From Schlegelella_A sp036272325 (GTDB lineage Bacteria; Pseudomonadota; Gammaproteobacteria; Burkholderiales; Burkholderiaceae_C): 64,000 nt of DNA. The translations under genes were made by a program, and so were the position numbers. The stretch spans positions 41,392-105,391 of the forward strand of contig DATAYY010000154.1 in NCBI GenBank assembly GCA_036272325.1, in the 5' to 3' direction. Positions 52,508-59,890 of the stretch are shown here, one piece after another. Numbering within the stretch: the first letter of the stretch is position 1; every line of letters begins with the position of its first letter. Below the pieces are notes generated by a model that worked only from the letters and a program-made list of their open reading frames with translations, ran no database searches and had not been told where the DNA came from.

Positions 52508-52530
52508 ACGGTATATACCATATATGCCGT
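52508..52530. promoter_or_regulatory. AT-rich imperfect dyad
   Basis: ACGGTATATA-CCA-TATATGCCGT: 10-base arms with one mismatch, in an otherwise very GC-rich area between the CorA-like gene end and the small gene at 52245-52451. It could be an operator or promoter core for that small gene. Confidence 0.35.
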
Positions 52531-52599
52531 TGGCAAAGTCGGATGTTCCGTGCTCTCGTCCGCAATTTGTGGCAGAGCAACGCATGAGTCGCGCCGCTG

Positions 52600-53625
52600 T
52601 CAGCTTCGCAGCTGTCGCCGCAACGCGATCCAGCCTGCGAGCGCCGTGAACGAAACGACGATCGCCACCACGATCCAGAAGCCGTGCGGATGCTGATTGA
52701 GCGGCACGCCGCCCACGTTCATGCCGAGCAGCCCGGCGATGATGTTGATCGGAAGCGCAAGGACGGTGACGATGGTGAGGACGAAGAGACTGCGGTTGTT
52801 GCTCTCGTTGACCTCGGCCGCGATCTCCTCCTTGAGCAGCTTGATGCGCTCCTCCAGGGTCAGCATGTCGCGCAGGACGACCGAGAATTCCTCGTTCGAT
52901 TGCCGCAACCCCTGGACGTCGGCCTCGGTCATCCAGCGTGGCGGGTGCTGGAGCAGGCGAAAGAACGCCGCTGGCTCTGGCGCAAGAAGGCGCTGCAGGC
53001 GAACGAGGAGGAGGCGCAATGCGCCGAGCCGAGCGCGCCGGTGCTCGAGCTTTCGCGTCAGCAGCTGGTCCTCGATCGTGTCGACCCGCTCGGTCGCGCC
53101 GCGAACGATCTCGACCAACACGTCGGCCTGGGCCCGCAGCAAATGCTCGAGCAGATCGGCTGCCGACCGCAGCGGCCGCCCGCCCTTTACCGCTTCGCGG
53201 AGCTTGTCCACCGACCGTAGCGGCTGCTGTCGCGCGGTGACGACAAGATGCCGTTCGACACTGACCCATAGCGTCGAGATGTCGGATGGCTCGAAGCTGA
53301 AGTCGAAGTGGGCGTCGTTGACCACCGCGACGAGTGCCTGTTCGGTTCGTTCGATCCGGGTCGAATGCATGCCTTCGCGAAGAAGCTCGAAGAACTCGCT
53401 CGCCAGGTCGGCGTGTTCCTCGAGCCACGGCAGCGCTCCGGTGTGGGCGAGATTGAAATGCAACCAGCAGAAGGTGTCGACATCCGCGGTCGCCAAGCCG
53501 ATCGCCCGCTGGCTGGCGAGCCAGATCGCCGCCTCGGTGCTGTCGAGAGGGCGGTTGGCGGACCCGTCGAGAACGAATCCGCAGATCAGACCGGCGGAGT
53601 CCGCGCCGTAGCTCGATCGTGTCAT
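52600..53625 (-). CDS. CorA/ZntB-type divalent cation transporter
   Basis: A 341-residue membrane protein of the CorA superfamily. It has a long cytoplasmic N-terminal domain (to about residue 280) with the helical stalk (ALRLLLVRLQRLL to DMLTLEERIKLLKEEIAAEVNESNNRSLF). Two C-terminal transmembrane helices follow, with the hallmark GMN motif (IIAGLLGMNVGG) closing the first. GFVLDGSA near the N-terminus and overall layout resemble ZntB more than classic CorA. The transported ion (Mg or Zn) and direction are not readable. The gene lies downstream of 11-nt-phased GTCA repeats that look like Pho boxes. Confidence 0.87.
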   Translation of the reverse strand: MTRSSYGADSAGLICGFVLDGSANRPLDSTEAAIWLASQRAIGLATADVDTFCWLHFNLAHTGALPWLEEHADLASEFFELLREGMHSTRIERTEQALVAVVNDAHFDFSFEPSDISTLWVSVERHLVVTARQQPLRSVDKLREAVKGGRPLRSAADLLEHLLRAQADVLVEIVRGATERVDTIEDQLLTRKLEHRRARLGALRLLLVRLQRLLAPEPAAFFRLLQHPPRWMTEADVQGLRQSNEEFSVVLRDMLTLEERIKLLKEEIAAEVNESNNRSLFVLTIVTVLALPINIIAGLLGMNVGGVPLNQHPHGFWIVVAIVVSFTALAGWIALRRQLRS

Positions 53626-53672
53626 GTCCAAAGGCGCGACTCCGGGGTTGCTGGCAGTTTGCGACCGTGGGA

Positions 53673-53707
53673 TGACGCTTCTGTGACTTCGATGACGAAG
53701 CCGTGAC
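53673..53707 (-). promoter_or_regulatory. four phased GTCA repeats, candidate tandem Pho boxes
   Basis: Read on the minus strand, GTCAC/GTCAT units recur with spacings of 11, 9 and 11 nt. A Pho box is two 7-mers CTGTCAT spaced 11 nt apart, so this is two Pho-box-like pairs in tandem. The nearest repeat is about 48 bp upstream of the CorA/ZntB-like gene start at 53625, the position expected for PhoB activation. Confidence 0.45.
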
Positions 53708-53812
53708 GCACTCGGCGATCGCGTTACCCGTCTCTTCATCTGCAAGGCGCCGCCGAGGAGACCCATCGCGATCCCGGACCCGCACGGTGGCGGCCGGGCC
53801 TCGCCGCCGTCG

Positions 53813-54874
53813 TCAAGCGCGCGCGCCTCTCGTGACGGGTTCGAGCGCCGGCCGCGGCCCCAATGGGCGTGGCTCGGTGATTGGTGCGAGGTAGGAAACG
53901 AACTCGCGGGCGACGACGTCCCAATCGAAGGCCATGGCCCGCGCCCGGGCGCATTCCCTCGGCACGTCAAGCGAGCGCAAGGCGGCGCGACCGAGATCGA
54001 GATCGAGGATGCCGCCGTTCGAATCGCCGACGACGTCCAGCGGCCCGGCGACCGGAAGCGCGGCGACCGGCGTGCCGCACGCCAGCGCTTCGAGCATGAC
54101 CAGCCCGAACGTGTCGGTGCGGCTCGGATAGACGAACGAGTCGGCCGCGCGGTAGTAGTCGACCAGTCGCTCGCGCGGGACCGGGCCGGCCCAGTGGACG
54201 TGCGGGTAGCGGGCCCGGAAGCGATCGAGGAGAGGGCCGCTGCCGCACACCACTTTCGAGCCTGGCAGGTCGAGGCGCAGGAATGCCTCTAGGTTCTTCT
54301 CCACCGAGATCCTGCCAACGAACAGGAACATCGGGCGCGGCCAGGGCGGCATCACCGACCGCGCGCGAGGGCTGAACAGATCGAGGTCGATCCCGTGCGA
54401 CCAGGGCCGAAGGTTCCTGAACCCGTGCGCCGCGAGGATCTCGCAGGTGCCGCGCGACGGCACCATCACCCCGCTGGAAGGAGCGTGGAAGCGGCGCATC
54501 AGTGCGTAGCCCCAGCGCGCCGGAATGCCGGTGGCAGCGTTCAGGAATTCGGGGAAGCGGCTGTGGAAGGCGGTCGTGAATGGAATGCGTTGCGAGCGGC
54601 AATGCCTGCGCGCCGCCAGCCCGAGCGGGCCTTCGGTCGCGATGTGGATCGCGTCGGCGCCCGAGGCGTCGAGAAAATGCGCTAGCTGGCGCGAAACTCC
54701 CCATGCGAGTTCGATCTCGGGGTAGCCGGGGCAGCGAAGGCGACGAAACAGCGACGGCTCGATGATGTTGACTTCGTGCCCGATCGCCTGCAGCCTCGAG
54801 CGCAGATCGCGCAGCGTCGTCACGACGCCGTTGACCTGCGGGGTCCAGGCGTCGCTGACGACGACGATCCTCAT
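53813..54874 (-). CDS. GT4 family glycosyltransferase, possibly glycolipid-forming (Agt-like)
   Basis: A 353-residue GT-B glycosyltransferase. The N-terminal MRIVVVSDAWTPQVNGVVTTLRDL, with its glycine-rich turn, and the C-terminal DSFVYPSRTDTFGLVMLEALACGTPVAALPVAGPLDVV with the EX7E-type motif define family 4. The MgtA-like N-terminus is shared with diacylglycerol glycosyltransferases. Its ATG overlaps the stop of a PlcP-like metallophosphoesterase gene. That pairing is known from bacteria that replace phospholipids by glycolipids when phosphate is scarce, so it may glycosylate the diacylglycerol released. The acceptor is inferred. Confidence 0.85.
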   Translation of the reverse strand: MRIVVVSDAWTPQVNGVVTTLRDLRSRLQAIGHEVNIIEPSLFRRLRCPGYPEIELAWGVSRQLAHFLDASGADAIHIATEGPLGLAARRHCRSQRIPFTTAFHSRFPEFLNAATGIPARWGYALMRRFHAPSSGVMVPSRGTCEILAAHGFRNLRPWSHGIDLDLFSPRARSVMPPWPRPMFLFVGRISVEKNLEAFLRLDLPGSKVVCGSGPLLDRFRARYPHVHWAGPVPRERLVDYYRAADSFVYPSRTDTFGLVMLEALACGTPVAALPVAGPLDVVGDSNGGILDLDLGRAALRSLDVPRECARARAMAFDWDVVAREFVSYLAPITEPRPLGPRPALEPVTRGARA

Positions 54875-55752
54875 GCATCGACCGCGGCGAGCCGAGGCGT
54901 CCCGCTGGCCGCGACGTCGTGCTCGGTCTCGGCCTGGCGCGACCAGTCCAGGAGCTCGAGGCGGCCGTCGAAGTGCTCGGCGAGCGCGGTCATGCTCTCG
55001 ACCCAATCGCCGTCGTTTGCGTAGACGACACCCTCGACCTCGCGCAGCTCCGGGTGGTGGATGTGGCCGCAAACGACGCCGTGGGCGCCTCGTTTTCGCG
55101 CCTCGCGTGCAAGGACGGACTCGAACTCGCCGACATAGCTAACGGCGCGCTTCACCTTCAGCTTGAGATAGCGTGAGAGCGACCAGTACGGCAGCCCCAG
55201 CCGGGCCCGGATCGACGTCAGCCGCCGGTTGAGGCGCAGCGTGAGCTCGTAGAGACGATCGCCGAGATGCGCCAGCCAGCGGGCGCACTGGATGACGCCA
55301 TCGTAGAGATCGCCGTGCGTGATCCAGAGGCGCCGGCCATCGGCCGTGACGTGCAGCCAGTCCTCGGCCACCTCGATCCCGCCGAAGTCGTGGCCGACGT
55401 AGCGGCGTGCGAACTCGTCATGGTTGCCCGGGATGAAGATGACGCGCGTCCCCTTGCGCGCCTTGCGCAGCAGCTTCTGCACGATGTCGTTGTGGGCCTG
55501 CGGCCAATACCAGCTTCGACGAAGCTGCCAGCCGTCGACGATGTCGCCGACCAAAAACAGCGTGCTCGATTCGGTGCCGCGCAGGAAGTCGAGCAGCGCG
55601 TCGGCCTGGCAGCCCTGGGTCCCGAGATGAACGTCGGAGATCCAGAGCGTTCGATAGCGTTTGACTGCGGGCCCCGGCCGTTCGTCTTCCGCCGGCGGCG
55701 CCGCCGCGGCGACCGAGTCCATCCAGGCACGAAACGAAGCGTCGCGGTCCAT
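54871..55752 (-). CDS. calcineurin-like metallophosphoesterase (PlcP-like, LpxH-related)
   Basis: A 293-residue cytoplasmic phosphoesterase with complete metal motifs: SDVHLG (near residue 40), GDIVDGW, GNHDE, THGD and GHIHHPEL. It would commonly be annotated UDP-2,3-diacylglucosamine diphosphatase. However, an LpxH gene need not lie here, and PlcP enzymes that cut phospholipid headgroups under phosphate limitation belong to the same group. The overlap with a glycosyltransferase gene and the phosphonate-type neighbours favour PlcP. The ATG at 55752 is used; the frame upstream belongs to a broken phnC. A Pho-box-like sequence lies 47 bp upstream. Confidence 0.85.
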   Translation of the reverse strand: MDRDASFRAWMDSVAAAAPPAEDERPGPAVKRYRTLWISDVHLGTQGCQADALLDFLRGTESSTLFLVGDIVDGWQLRRSWYWPQAHNDIVQKLLRKARKGTRVIFIPGNHDEFARRYVGHDFGGIEVAEDWLHVTADGRRLWITHGDLYDGVIQCARWLAHLGDRLYELTLRLNRRLTSIRARLGLPYWSLSRYLKLKVKRAVSYVGEFESVLAREARKRGAHGVVCGHIHHPELREVEGVVYANDGDWVESMTALAEHFDGRLELLDWSRQAETEHDVAASGTPRLAAVDA

Positions 55753-55789
55753 GGCGCGGCATGATTCGCGCGCCCCGTGACCGATCGGC

Positions 55790-56085
55790 GTCGTGCCGGT
55801 GAACTTTCCGTGACTTCGCCCACTGGGTGTGCAGCTTTGGGCAGTCGGCGGCGAGACGGCCGGCGGTCTGTACGCGGCGTCCGAGCACCGAGAGCTCGGC
55901 GACGCTCGCCGCGTCGGCGCAATGAAGCCCGGACAGATGCTCAACAGCGTCGACTTGTCCGACCCGGACGCACCCGGCAGCGCCACCATCTCGCCGCGCC
56001 GGACTGCCACCGAAGCGTCCTGTAAGGCGACTCGCGTGCCAAGCGTCTTGCGCAAGCCGCGCACCTCGACCGCGAGCTCGTCCAA
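55790..56085 (-). pseudogene. phnC: truncated, frameshifted phosphonate ABC transporter ATPase (phnC)
   Basis: From a TTG at 56085 the frame reads like the start of PhnC: LAVEVRGLRKTLGTRVALQD, then RRGEMVALPGASGSDKSTLLSI. The Walker A has aspartate for the glycine before the lysine (GASGSDKST). After about 55 residues the homology moves to another frame (VLGRRVQTAGRLAADCPK), matching the PhnC segment that follows Walker A. It ends there: the signature motif, Walker B and the rest of a roughly 270-residue ATPase are missing. It lies between a PhnZ-type HD gene and a PlcP-like gene. Confidence 0.6.
55799..55816 (-). promoter_or_regulatory. candidate Pho box upstream of the PlcP-like gene
   Basis: Minus strand AAGTCACGGAAAGTTCAC: two degenerate halves (AAGTCAC and AGTTCAC) spaced 11 nt, about 47 bp before the start at 55752. 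The match to CTGTCAT-N4-CTGTCAT is partial. Confidence 0.35.
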
Positions 56086-56130
56086 GAGCAGGGTCCGTGG
56101 GTCAACGGGCCGTGTTCCCGCTCGCTGCGT

Positions 56131-56718
56131 TCAGGCAGCGCCCAGCTCGGCGTGTTCGTGCGCAGGTTCAGTCGACGCGCTCAGCAGCCCTCCCAGCCCG
56201 TCGAGGTAGTGACTGAGCGGCGGCGTTCTCTTGCGCGATTGCTTGGCGCGGTCGTCGTAGAGGCGCAGCTGGACGGCGTCGGCAGCGAAGGGGAGCTCCT
56301 CGAACAGGCGGGCGTCTAGCTCGCTCATCGGTCCCCCTTGCAACGCGAGCGATCGCGTCGATGCCGGCGAGAGCCGCAACCGATAGCCGGATGCGCGTGC
56401 GGCGAGATAGCGCTTGGCCTGGACATGGAGGCGGATCGGCTCGAGCACCGACGCGCCGAAGCCTTCCGACAGGTAGGCGACTGCTCGAAGCTCGTGAACG
56501 TCGTCGATGTCGTCGGCGCCCGGCGGGAGCGGCAGCAGCCGGCCGATGTCGTGCAGCAGCGCCGCGGCGATCATCGTGTGGCCGGCGTCGTCCCACTCTG
56601 CGAGCTCCGCGGCTTGCAGCGAATGCTCGAGGACGCTCACCGGTTTCGCCAGGCCGGGCTCGCAAGGCCGCCGACCACGCCATAGATAGAGGGCTTCGAT
56701 GCGTTCGAGGATGGTCAC
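56131..56718 (-). CDS. HD-domain protein of phosphonate degradation operons (PhnZ-like)
   Basis: A 195-residue HD-domain protein. Metal ligands are His32 (VLEHSLQ), His56-Asp57 (LLHDIGRLLP), a later histidine in the RLHVQAKRYL region, and an acid in LYDDRAK. The block RLSPASTRSLALQGGPMS, with a conserved QGGPM, is the mark of the HDIG proteins linked to phosphonate operons. PhnZ itself is a mixed-valent di-iron oxygenase that cleaves 2-amino-1-hydroxyethylphosphonate. The usual partner PhnY is not in the window. A GTG at 56718 after GGAG gives the family length; ATG starts further upstream add unrelated residues. A broken phnC follows 45 bp later. Confidence 0.8.
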   Translation of the reverse strand: MTILERIEALYLWRGRRPCEPGLAKPVSVLEHSLQAAELAEWDDAGHTMIAAALLHDIGRLLPLPPGADDIDDVHELRAVAYLSEGFGASVLEPIRLHVQAKRYLAARASGYRLRLSPASTRSLALQGGPMSELDARLFEELPFAADAVQLRLYDDRAKQSRKRTPPLSHYLDGLGGLLSASTEPAHEHAELGAA

Positions 56719-56907
56719 GATGTCTCCGGAACAACCTTGGCAATCGCGCCAGGGCCAGGCGAGCCATCGTCGCGAGTGCGAATGACGCTTGTCTGACCGG
56801 CGGATGGCACGTGCGTGACATCGGCGCATCTCCCGCGACGAATCAGCACACGCTCCGCAATCCGGCTTCGGGTCGGCCGGCGCGGGAGCAAACCTCAGCC
56901 GCCGAGT

Positions 56908-57891
56908 TCAGCCCAGGCGCTCGCTCGGGCGGATGCTCACGAACATGACCTCGGGCGACGTGTCGCCGCGCAGGAACTTCACCGAGCAGTCCTTGTGGAT
57001 GCGCACTTCGCCGAGCGCCTGATGCAAGGCATCGACCGATTCGATCCGCTCGCCGTCGATGCCGACGATCGTGTCGCCTTCGCGCAGGCCGGCAAGCGCC
57101 GCGGGGCTTCGCGCTTCGACCGCGACGATGCGAACTCCCCGTGCCTGGCCGAGCCCGTGATGGACGACGACGCGCCGGTGCAGCACGATCCCCTGGCCGC
57201 CGACACCGAGGTAAGCGCGGCGAACCCGGCCGTGGCGAAGCAGCTGCGGGATGACCCAGGCGGCGGTATCGATCGCGACCGCAAACGAGATCGCCTGCGC
57301 GCCGCGGATGATCGCGGTGTTGACGCCGATCACCTCGCCTCGCGAATTCACGAGCGGGCCGCCTGAGTTGCCCGGGTTGAGCGCCGCGTCGGTCTGGATC
57401 ACGTCCGGGATCAGCCGCCCGGTGCTGCCGCGCATGCTGCGGCCGAGCGCGCTGACGATCCCGGCGGTGACCGTGTGCTCGAAGCCGAGCGGATTCCCGA
57501 TCGCGATCGCGATCTCGCCGCGTCTGAGCTCGGCCGAGCGGCCGAGGACCGCGGCCGGCAGCGCCGACGCTGCCGCGACGCTCAAGCGCAGAACGGCGAG
57601 ATCGGTGTCCGGGTCGTCGCCGACCCAGTCGGCGGCCGCTTCGCTGCCGTCACTGAGCGCGACGGTGTAACGCAGCTCCGGTCTCGACGTCGTCGGCGCC
57701 CGGCCGGCGCGAACGACGTGCGAGTTCGTCAGCAGGTAACCGTCCGAAGTGAACACGAATCCCGAGCCATGGCCGGCATCGCCGGCGAGTCTGGCGATGC
57801 GGACGGCGGCCACGCTCGGCGCCACGCGCTCGACGACCGTGGTCACGGTCTGCGAATACGCGTCGAGGAGAACCGGATCGGTCGCGCCCAT
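56908..57891 (-). CDS. trypsin-like serine protease with PDZ domain (DegP/HtrA-like)
   Basis: A 327-residue HtrA-type protease. The catalytic triad is His58 (TNSHVV), Asp97 (DTDLAVL) and Ser176 (GNSGGP), and one PDZ domain spans about residues 220-318 (ARSPAALAGLREGDTIVGIDG). It begins directly with MGATDPVLLDAYSQTVTTVVERVAPSV, with no signal peptide or membrane anchor, unlike typical periplasmic DegP/DegS. It may therefore be cytoplasmic or have lost an upstream export signal. It stands alone, 189 bp upstream (in transcription terms) of the HD gene and divergent from the pilin operon. Confidence 0.88.
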   Translation of the reverse strand: MGATDPVLLDAYSQTVTTVVERVAPSVAAVRIARLAGDAGHGSGFVFTSDGYLLTNSHVVRAGRAPTTSRPELRYTVALSDGSEAAADWVGDDPDTDLAVLRLSVAAASALPAAVLGRSAELRRGEIAIAIGNPLGFEHTVTAGIVSALGRSMRGSTGRLIPDVIQTDAALNPGNSGGPLVNSRGEVIGVNTAIIRGAQAISFAVAIDTAAWVIPQLLRHGRVRRAYLGVGGQGIVLHRRVVVHHGLGQARGVRIVAVEARSPAALAGLREGDTIVGIDGERIESVDALHQALGEVRIHKDCSVKFLRGDTSPEVMFVSIRPSERLG

Positions 57892-58371
57892 CGAAGCAGC
57901 GAAACTGGGGTGCGCTCGGCGCTTCGCAAGCGTGCGGCGTTACGTCCCCTCCGAACGGCTAGCTCGCCGTTGGTCGGCGTGGCGGTGCCTCTCGGCCGTG
58001 GCGCCTGGAAATGCGCCGCGTCGATCACGCTTTTCTCAGCGCGCGCCACAACCCCGGCGGGCATAGTGCGATCGCCGTCGGCCGAACCGTTTGCGAAGCG
58101 CGCGAGCAGCGCGCCTGTCGGCCAACAGACACCGTTCATCGCCGTACGCAAGAGAGGTTGTGACTTCGTTCTCGCGCCGAGCGCCCCCGCAACAAGAGGC
58201 CCTAATGCCGAGAACGTTCCGACCGAAAAAGGTATGGGAAATGGCGTTCGTGCCGGCTGGCCCCTTCTTTCATTCCTGCAGCACATGTTCACCGATCCGT
58301 ACAACCTCGCGGCAGTCGTCATGACGCTCATTTCCGTGTCGGTCTTGCTGCACCGGAAGTTGGTGTCGCCG
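57892..58371. other. divergent intergenic region between protease and pilin operon
   Basis: About 480 bp that should hold the promoters of both flanking units. No gene with support was found. The pilin frame is open through it, and the segment around 58286-58370 would encode a hydrophobic stretch, but that is not part of a prepilin. No sigma-54 type GG-N10-GC element was evident. Confidence 0.45.
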
Positions 58372-58785
58372 ATGCGCAGCGCCCGCATCGTGCGTCCGCG
58401 CGGGTTCACGTTGATCGAGCTGATCATCGTGATCGCTATCGTCGCTCTGCTGGTCGCGGTCGCGCTGCCGAGCTACCGCGACCACATGCGCAAGTCACGC
58501 CGCGCCGAAGCGCAGGCCTACCTGATGGCGATCGCCGGCCGGCAGCAGCAGTTCCTGATCGACAGCCGCGGTTACGCGGCGACGCTCGCGACGATCAACA
58601 TTCCCCAGCCGGCGAGCGTGGTCGCGGCGTACGACGTCACCCTCGCCGTCGTGACCGGCCCGCCGCCGACGTTCCTGCTGACGGCGGCGCCGAAGTCCGG
58701 CACCGACCAGACGCTGGAGCGCTGCGGCACGCTCACGATCGACCAGACAGGCGCCAAGACGGCGAGCCTGACCAGTTGCTGGTGA
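58372..58785 (+). CDS. pilE: type IV pilin, PilE/PilA-like minor pilin
   Basis: A 137-residue prepilin. An 11-residue basic leader ends in glycine before the mature GFTLIELIIVIAIVALLVAVALPSY helix, with Glu5 of the mature protein present (cleavage between Gly11 and Phe12). The C-terminal domain is short, with a cysteine pair (RCGTLTI...TSCW) that can form the D-loop. It is first in a minor pilin operon, so it is more likely a PilE-type pseudopilin of the pilus tip-priming complex than the major pilin. fimT starts three bases after its stop. Confidence 0.88.
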   Translation: MRSARIVRPRGFTLIELIIVIAIVALLVAVALPSYRDHMRKSRRAEAQAYLMAIAGRQQQFLIDSRGYAATLATINIPQPASVVAAYDVTLAVVTGPPPTFLLTAAPKSGTDQTLERCGTLTIDQTGAKTASLTSCW

Positions 58786-58788
58786 GCC

Positions 58789-59295
58789 ATGGCCGGGCCG
58801 ACCGAGTTACCGACACGCCGGTCGCGCGCCCCGCGCGGGCGCAGGGGCGTGGGCGGCTTCACCCTGGTCGAGATGATGACGGTCGTCTCGATCCTCGCCG
58901 TGATGCTCGGCGTCCTGGCGCCTTCGTTCACGGGCTTTCTCGCCTCGCAGCAGGCAAAGAGCCTGACGTACGACCTGACCGGCGACTTCATGCTGGCGCG
59001 CAACGAGGCGCTCAAGCGCAACGTCACGATCTCGATCACGCGCGCCGGCACGGGCTGGGAGCAGGGCTGGAGAGTCGCTACCGTCGCGACCAACGAGCAG
59101 CTCAGCCTGCGCAACGCCGCGGCGCAGTCGGTGACGGTGAGTGGCGCTCCGGCGTCAGTCCAATTCGATCCGAACGGTCGCGTCTCGTCGCCGCTCGGCA
59201 GCGTGCGGATCACCATCGGCGGCGGCACCAACTATCGCTGCATCGAGCTCGACCCGTCCGGGCGCGTTCGCGCGGAGGTCGGCGCGTGCTCGTAA
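58789..59295 (+). CDS. fimT: minor pilin FimT/GspH-type
   Basis: A 168-residue prepilin with a long 23-residue leader rich in Arg (TRRSRAPRGRRGVG), then GFTLVEMMTVVSILAVMLGVLAPSF with Glu5. The GspH/FimT domain carries QAKSLTYDLTGDFMLARNEALKRN, a block typical of FimT, and the C-terminal CIELDPSGRVRAEVGACS has the expected cysteine pair. It is part of the tip-initiating minor pilin set (and in some species DNA uptake). Overlaps pilV by ten bases. Confidence 0.9.
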   Translation: MAGPTELPTRRSRAPRGRRGVGGFTLVEMMTVVSILAVMLGVLAPSFTGFLASQQAKSLTYDLTGDFMLARNEALKRNVTISITRAGTGWEQGWRVATVATNEQLSLRNAAAQSVTVSGAPASVQFDPNGRVSSPLGSVRITIGGGTNYRCIELDPSGRVRAEVGACS

Positions 59296-59885
59296 GCGCA
59301 AGGCAAGCTCCGGCGGTCCGGCGGCGCTTTGCGCAGCGCGGAGTGCTCCTGATCGAGGTGCTCGTCGCGGTGCTGATCTGCGCCTTCGGCCTGCTCGGCT
59401 TCGCCGCCATGCAGGCGCGCGCCGTCTCGACCGACTTCGAGACGCTGCAGCGCAGCGAGGCGCTCGTCCTGATCGAGGACATGGTCAATCGCATGAACGC
59501 GAATCGCGGCCACGCGGGCGACTACGTCACTGCCGGCCTGCTCGGCGTCGGCGCCATCGTCGATTGCACGGGCATGACGGGCGCCGCGCTCGACGTCTGC
59601 GAGTGGTCGAACCTGATCCGCGGCAACGCCGAGCAGCGCGGCGGCGCCAACATCGGCGCGATGCTCTCGGCGCGCGGCTGCATCACGCGACCGGTGACGA
59701 GCACGGATCGCTACGTGATCTCGATCGCGTGGCAGGGCATCGTGCCGACCGCCGCGCCGGCCAGCCCCTGCGGGCTCGGCGACGTCGCGTTTCCGACCGA
59801 GGCGCTGCGCCGTGCCGCGTCGGCGACCGTGTGCGTCGCGCTCCTGCGCGACGCGGCGTCCGCGCCGGTCATCTCGCGCTGCTGA
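59286..59885 (+). CDS. pilV: minor pilin PilV
   Basis: A 199-residue prepilin starting with GTG at 59286, inside the end of fimT. The leader is basic and the cleavage site is QRG/VLLIEVLVAVLICAFGLLGFAAMQ, with Glu5 present. The mature domain has several cysteines (CTGMTG, VCEWSN, GCITR, CGLGD, VISRC). PilV connects other minor pilins in the priming complex. pilW begins five bases after the stop. Confidence 0.9.
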   Translation: MLVSARQAPAVRRRFAQRGVLLIEVLVAVLICAFGLLGFAAMQARAVSTDFETLQRSEALVLIEDMVNRMNANRGHAGDYVTAGLLGVGAIVDCTGMTGAALDVCEWSNLIRGNAEQRGGANIGAMLSARGCITRPVTSTDRYVISIAWQGIVPTAAPASPCGLGDVAFPTEALRRAASATVCVALLRDAASAPVISRC

Positions 59886-59890
59886 TCGCC

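Noticed and set aside
54871..55752. annotation of the phosphoesterase simply as LpxH
   Set aside because: Its motifs fit the LpxH superfamily, but context (glycosyltransferase overlap, phosphonate genes, Pho-like repeats) fits PlcP better. I left the symbol empty.
58286..58371. in-frame upstream extension of the first pilin with a hydrophobic segment
   Set aside because: Prepilin leaders are short and basic. The ATG at 58372 gives a proper 11-residue leader, and the extension would add a membrane helix before the cleavage site.
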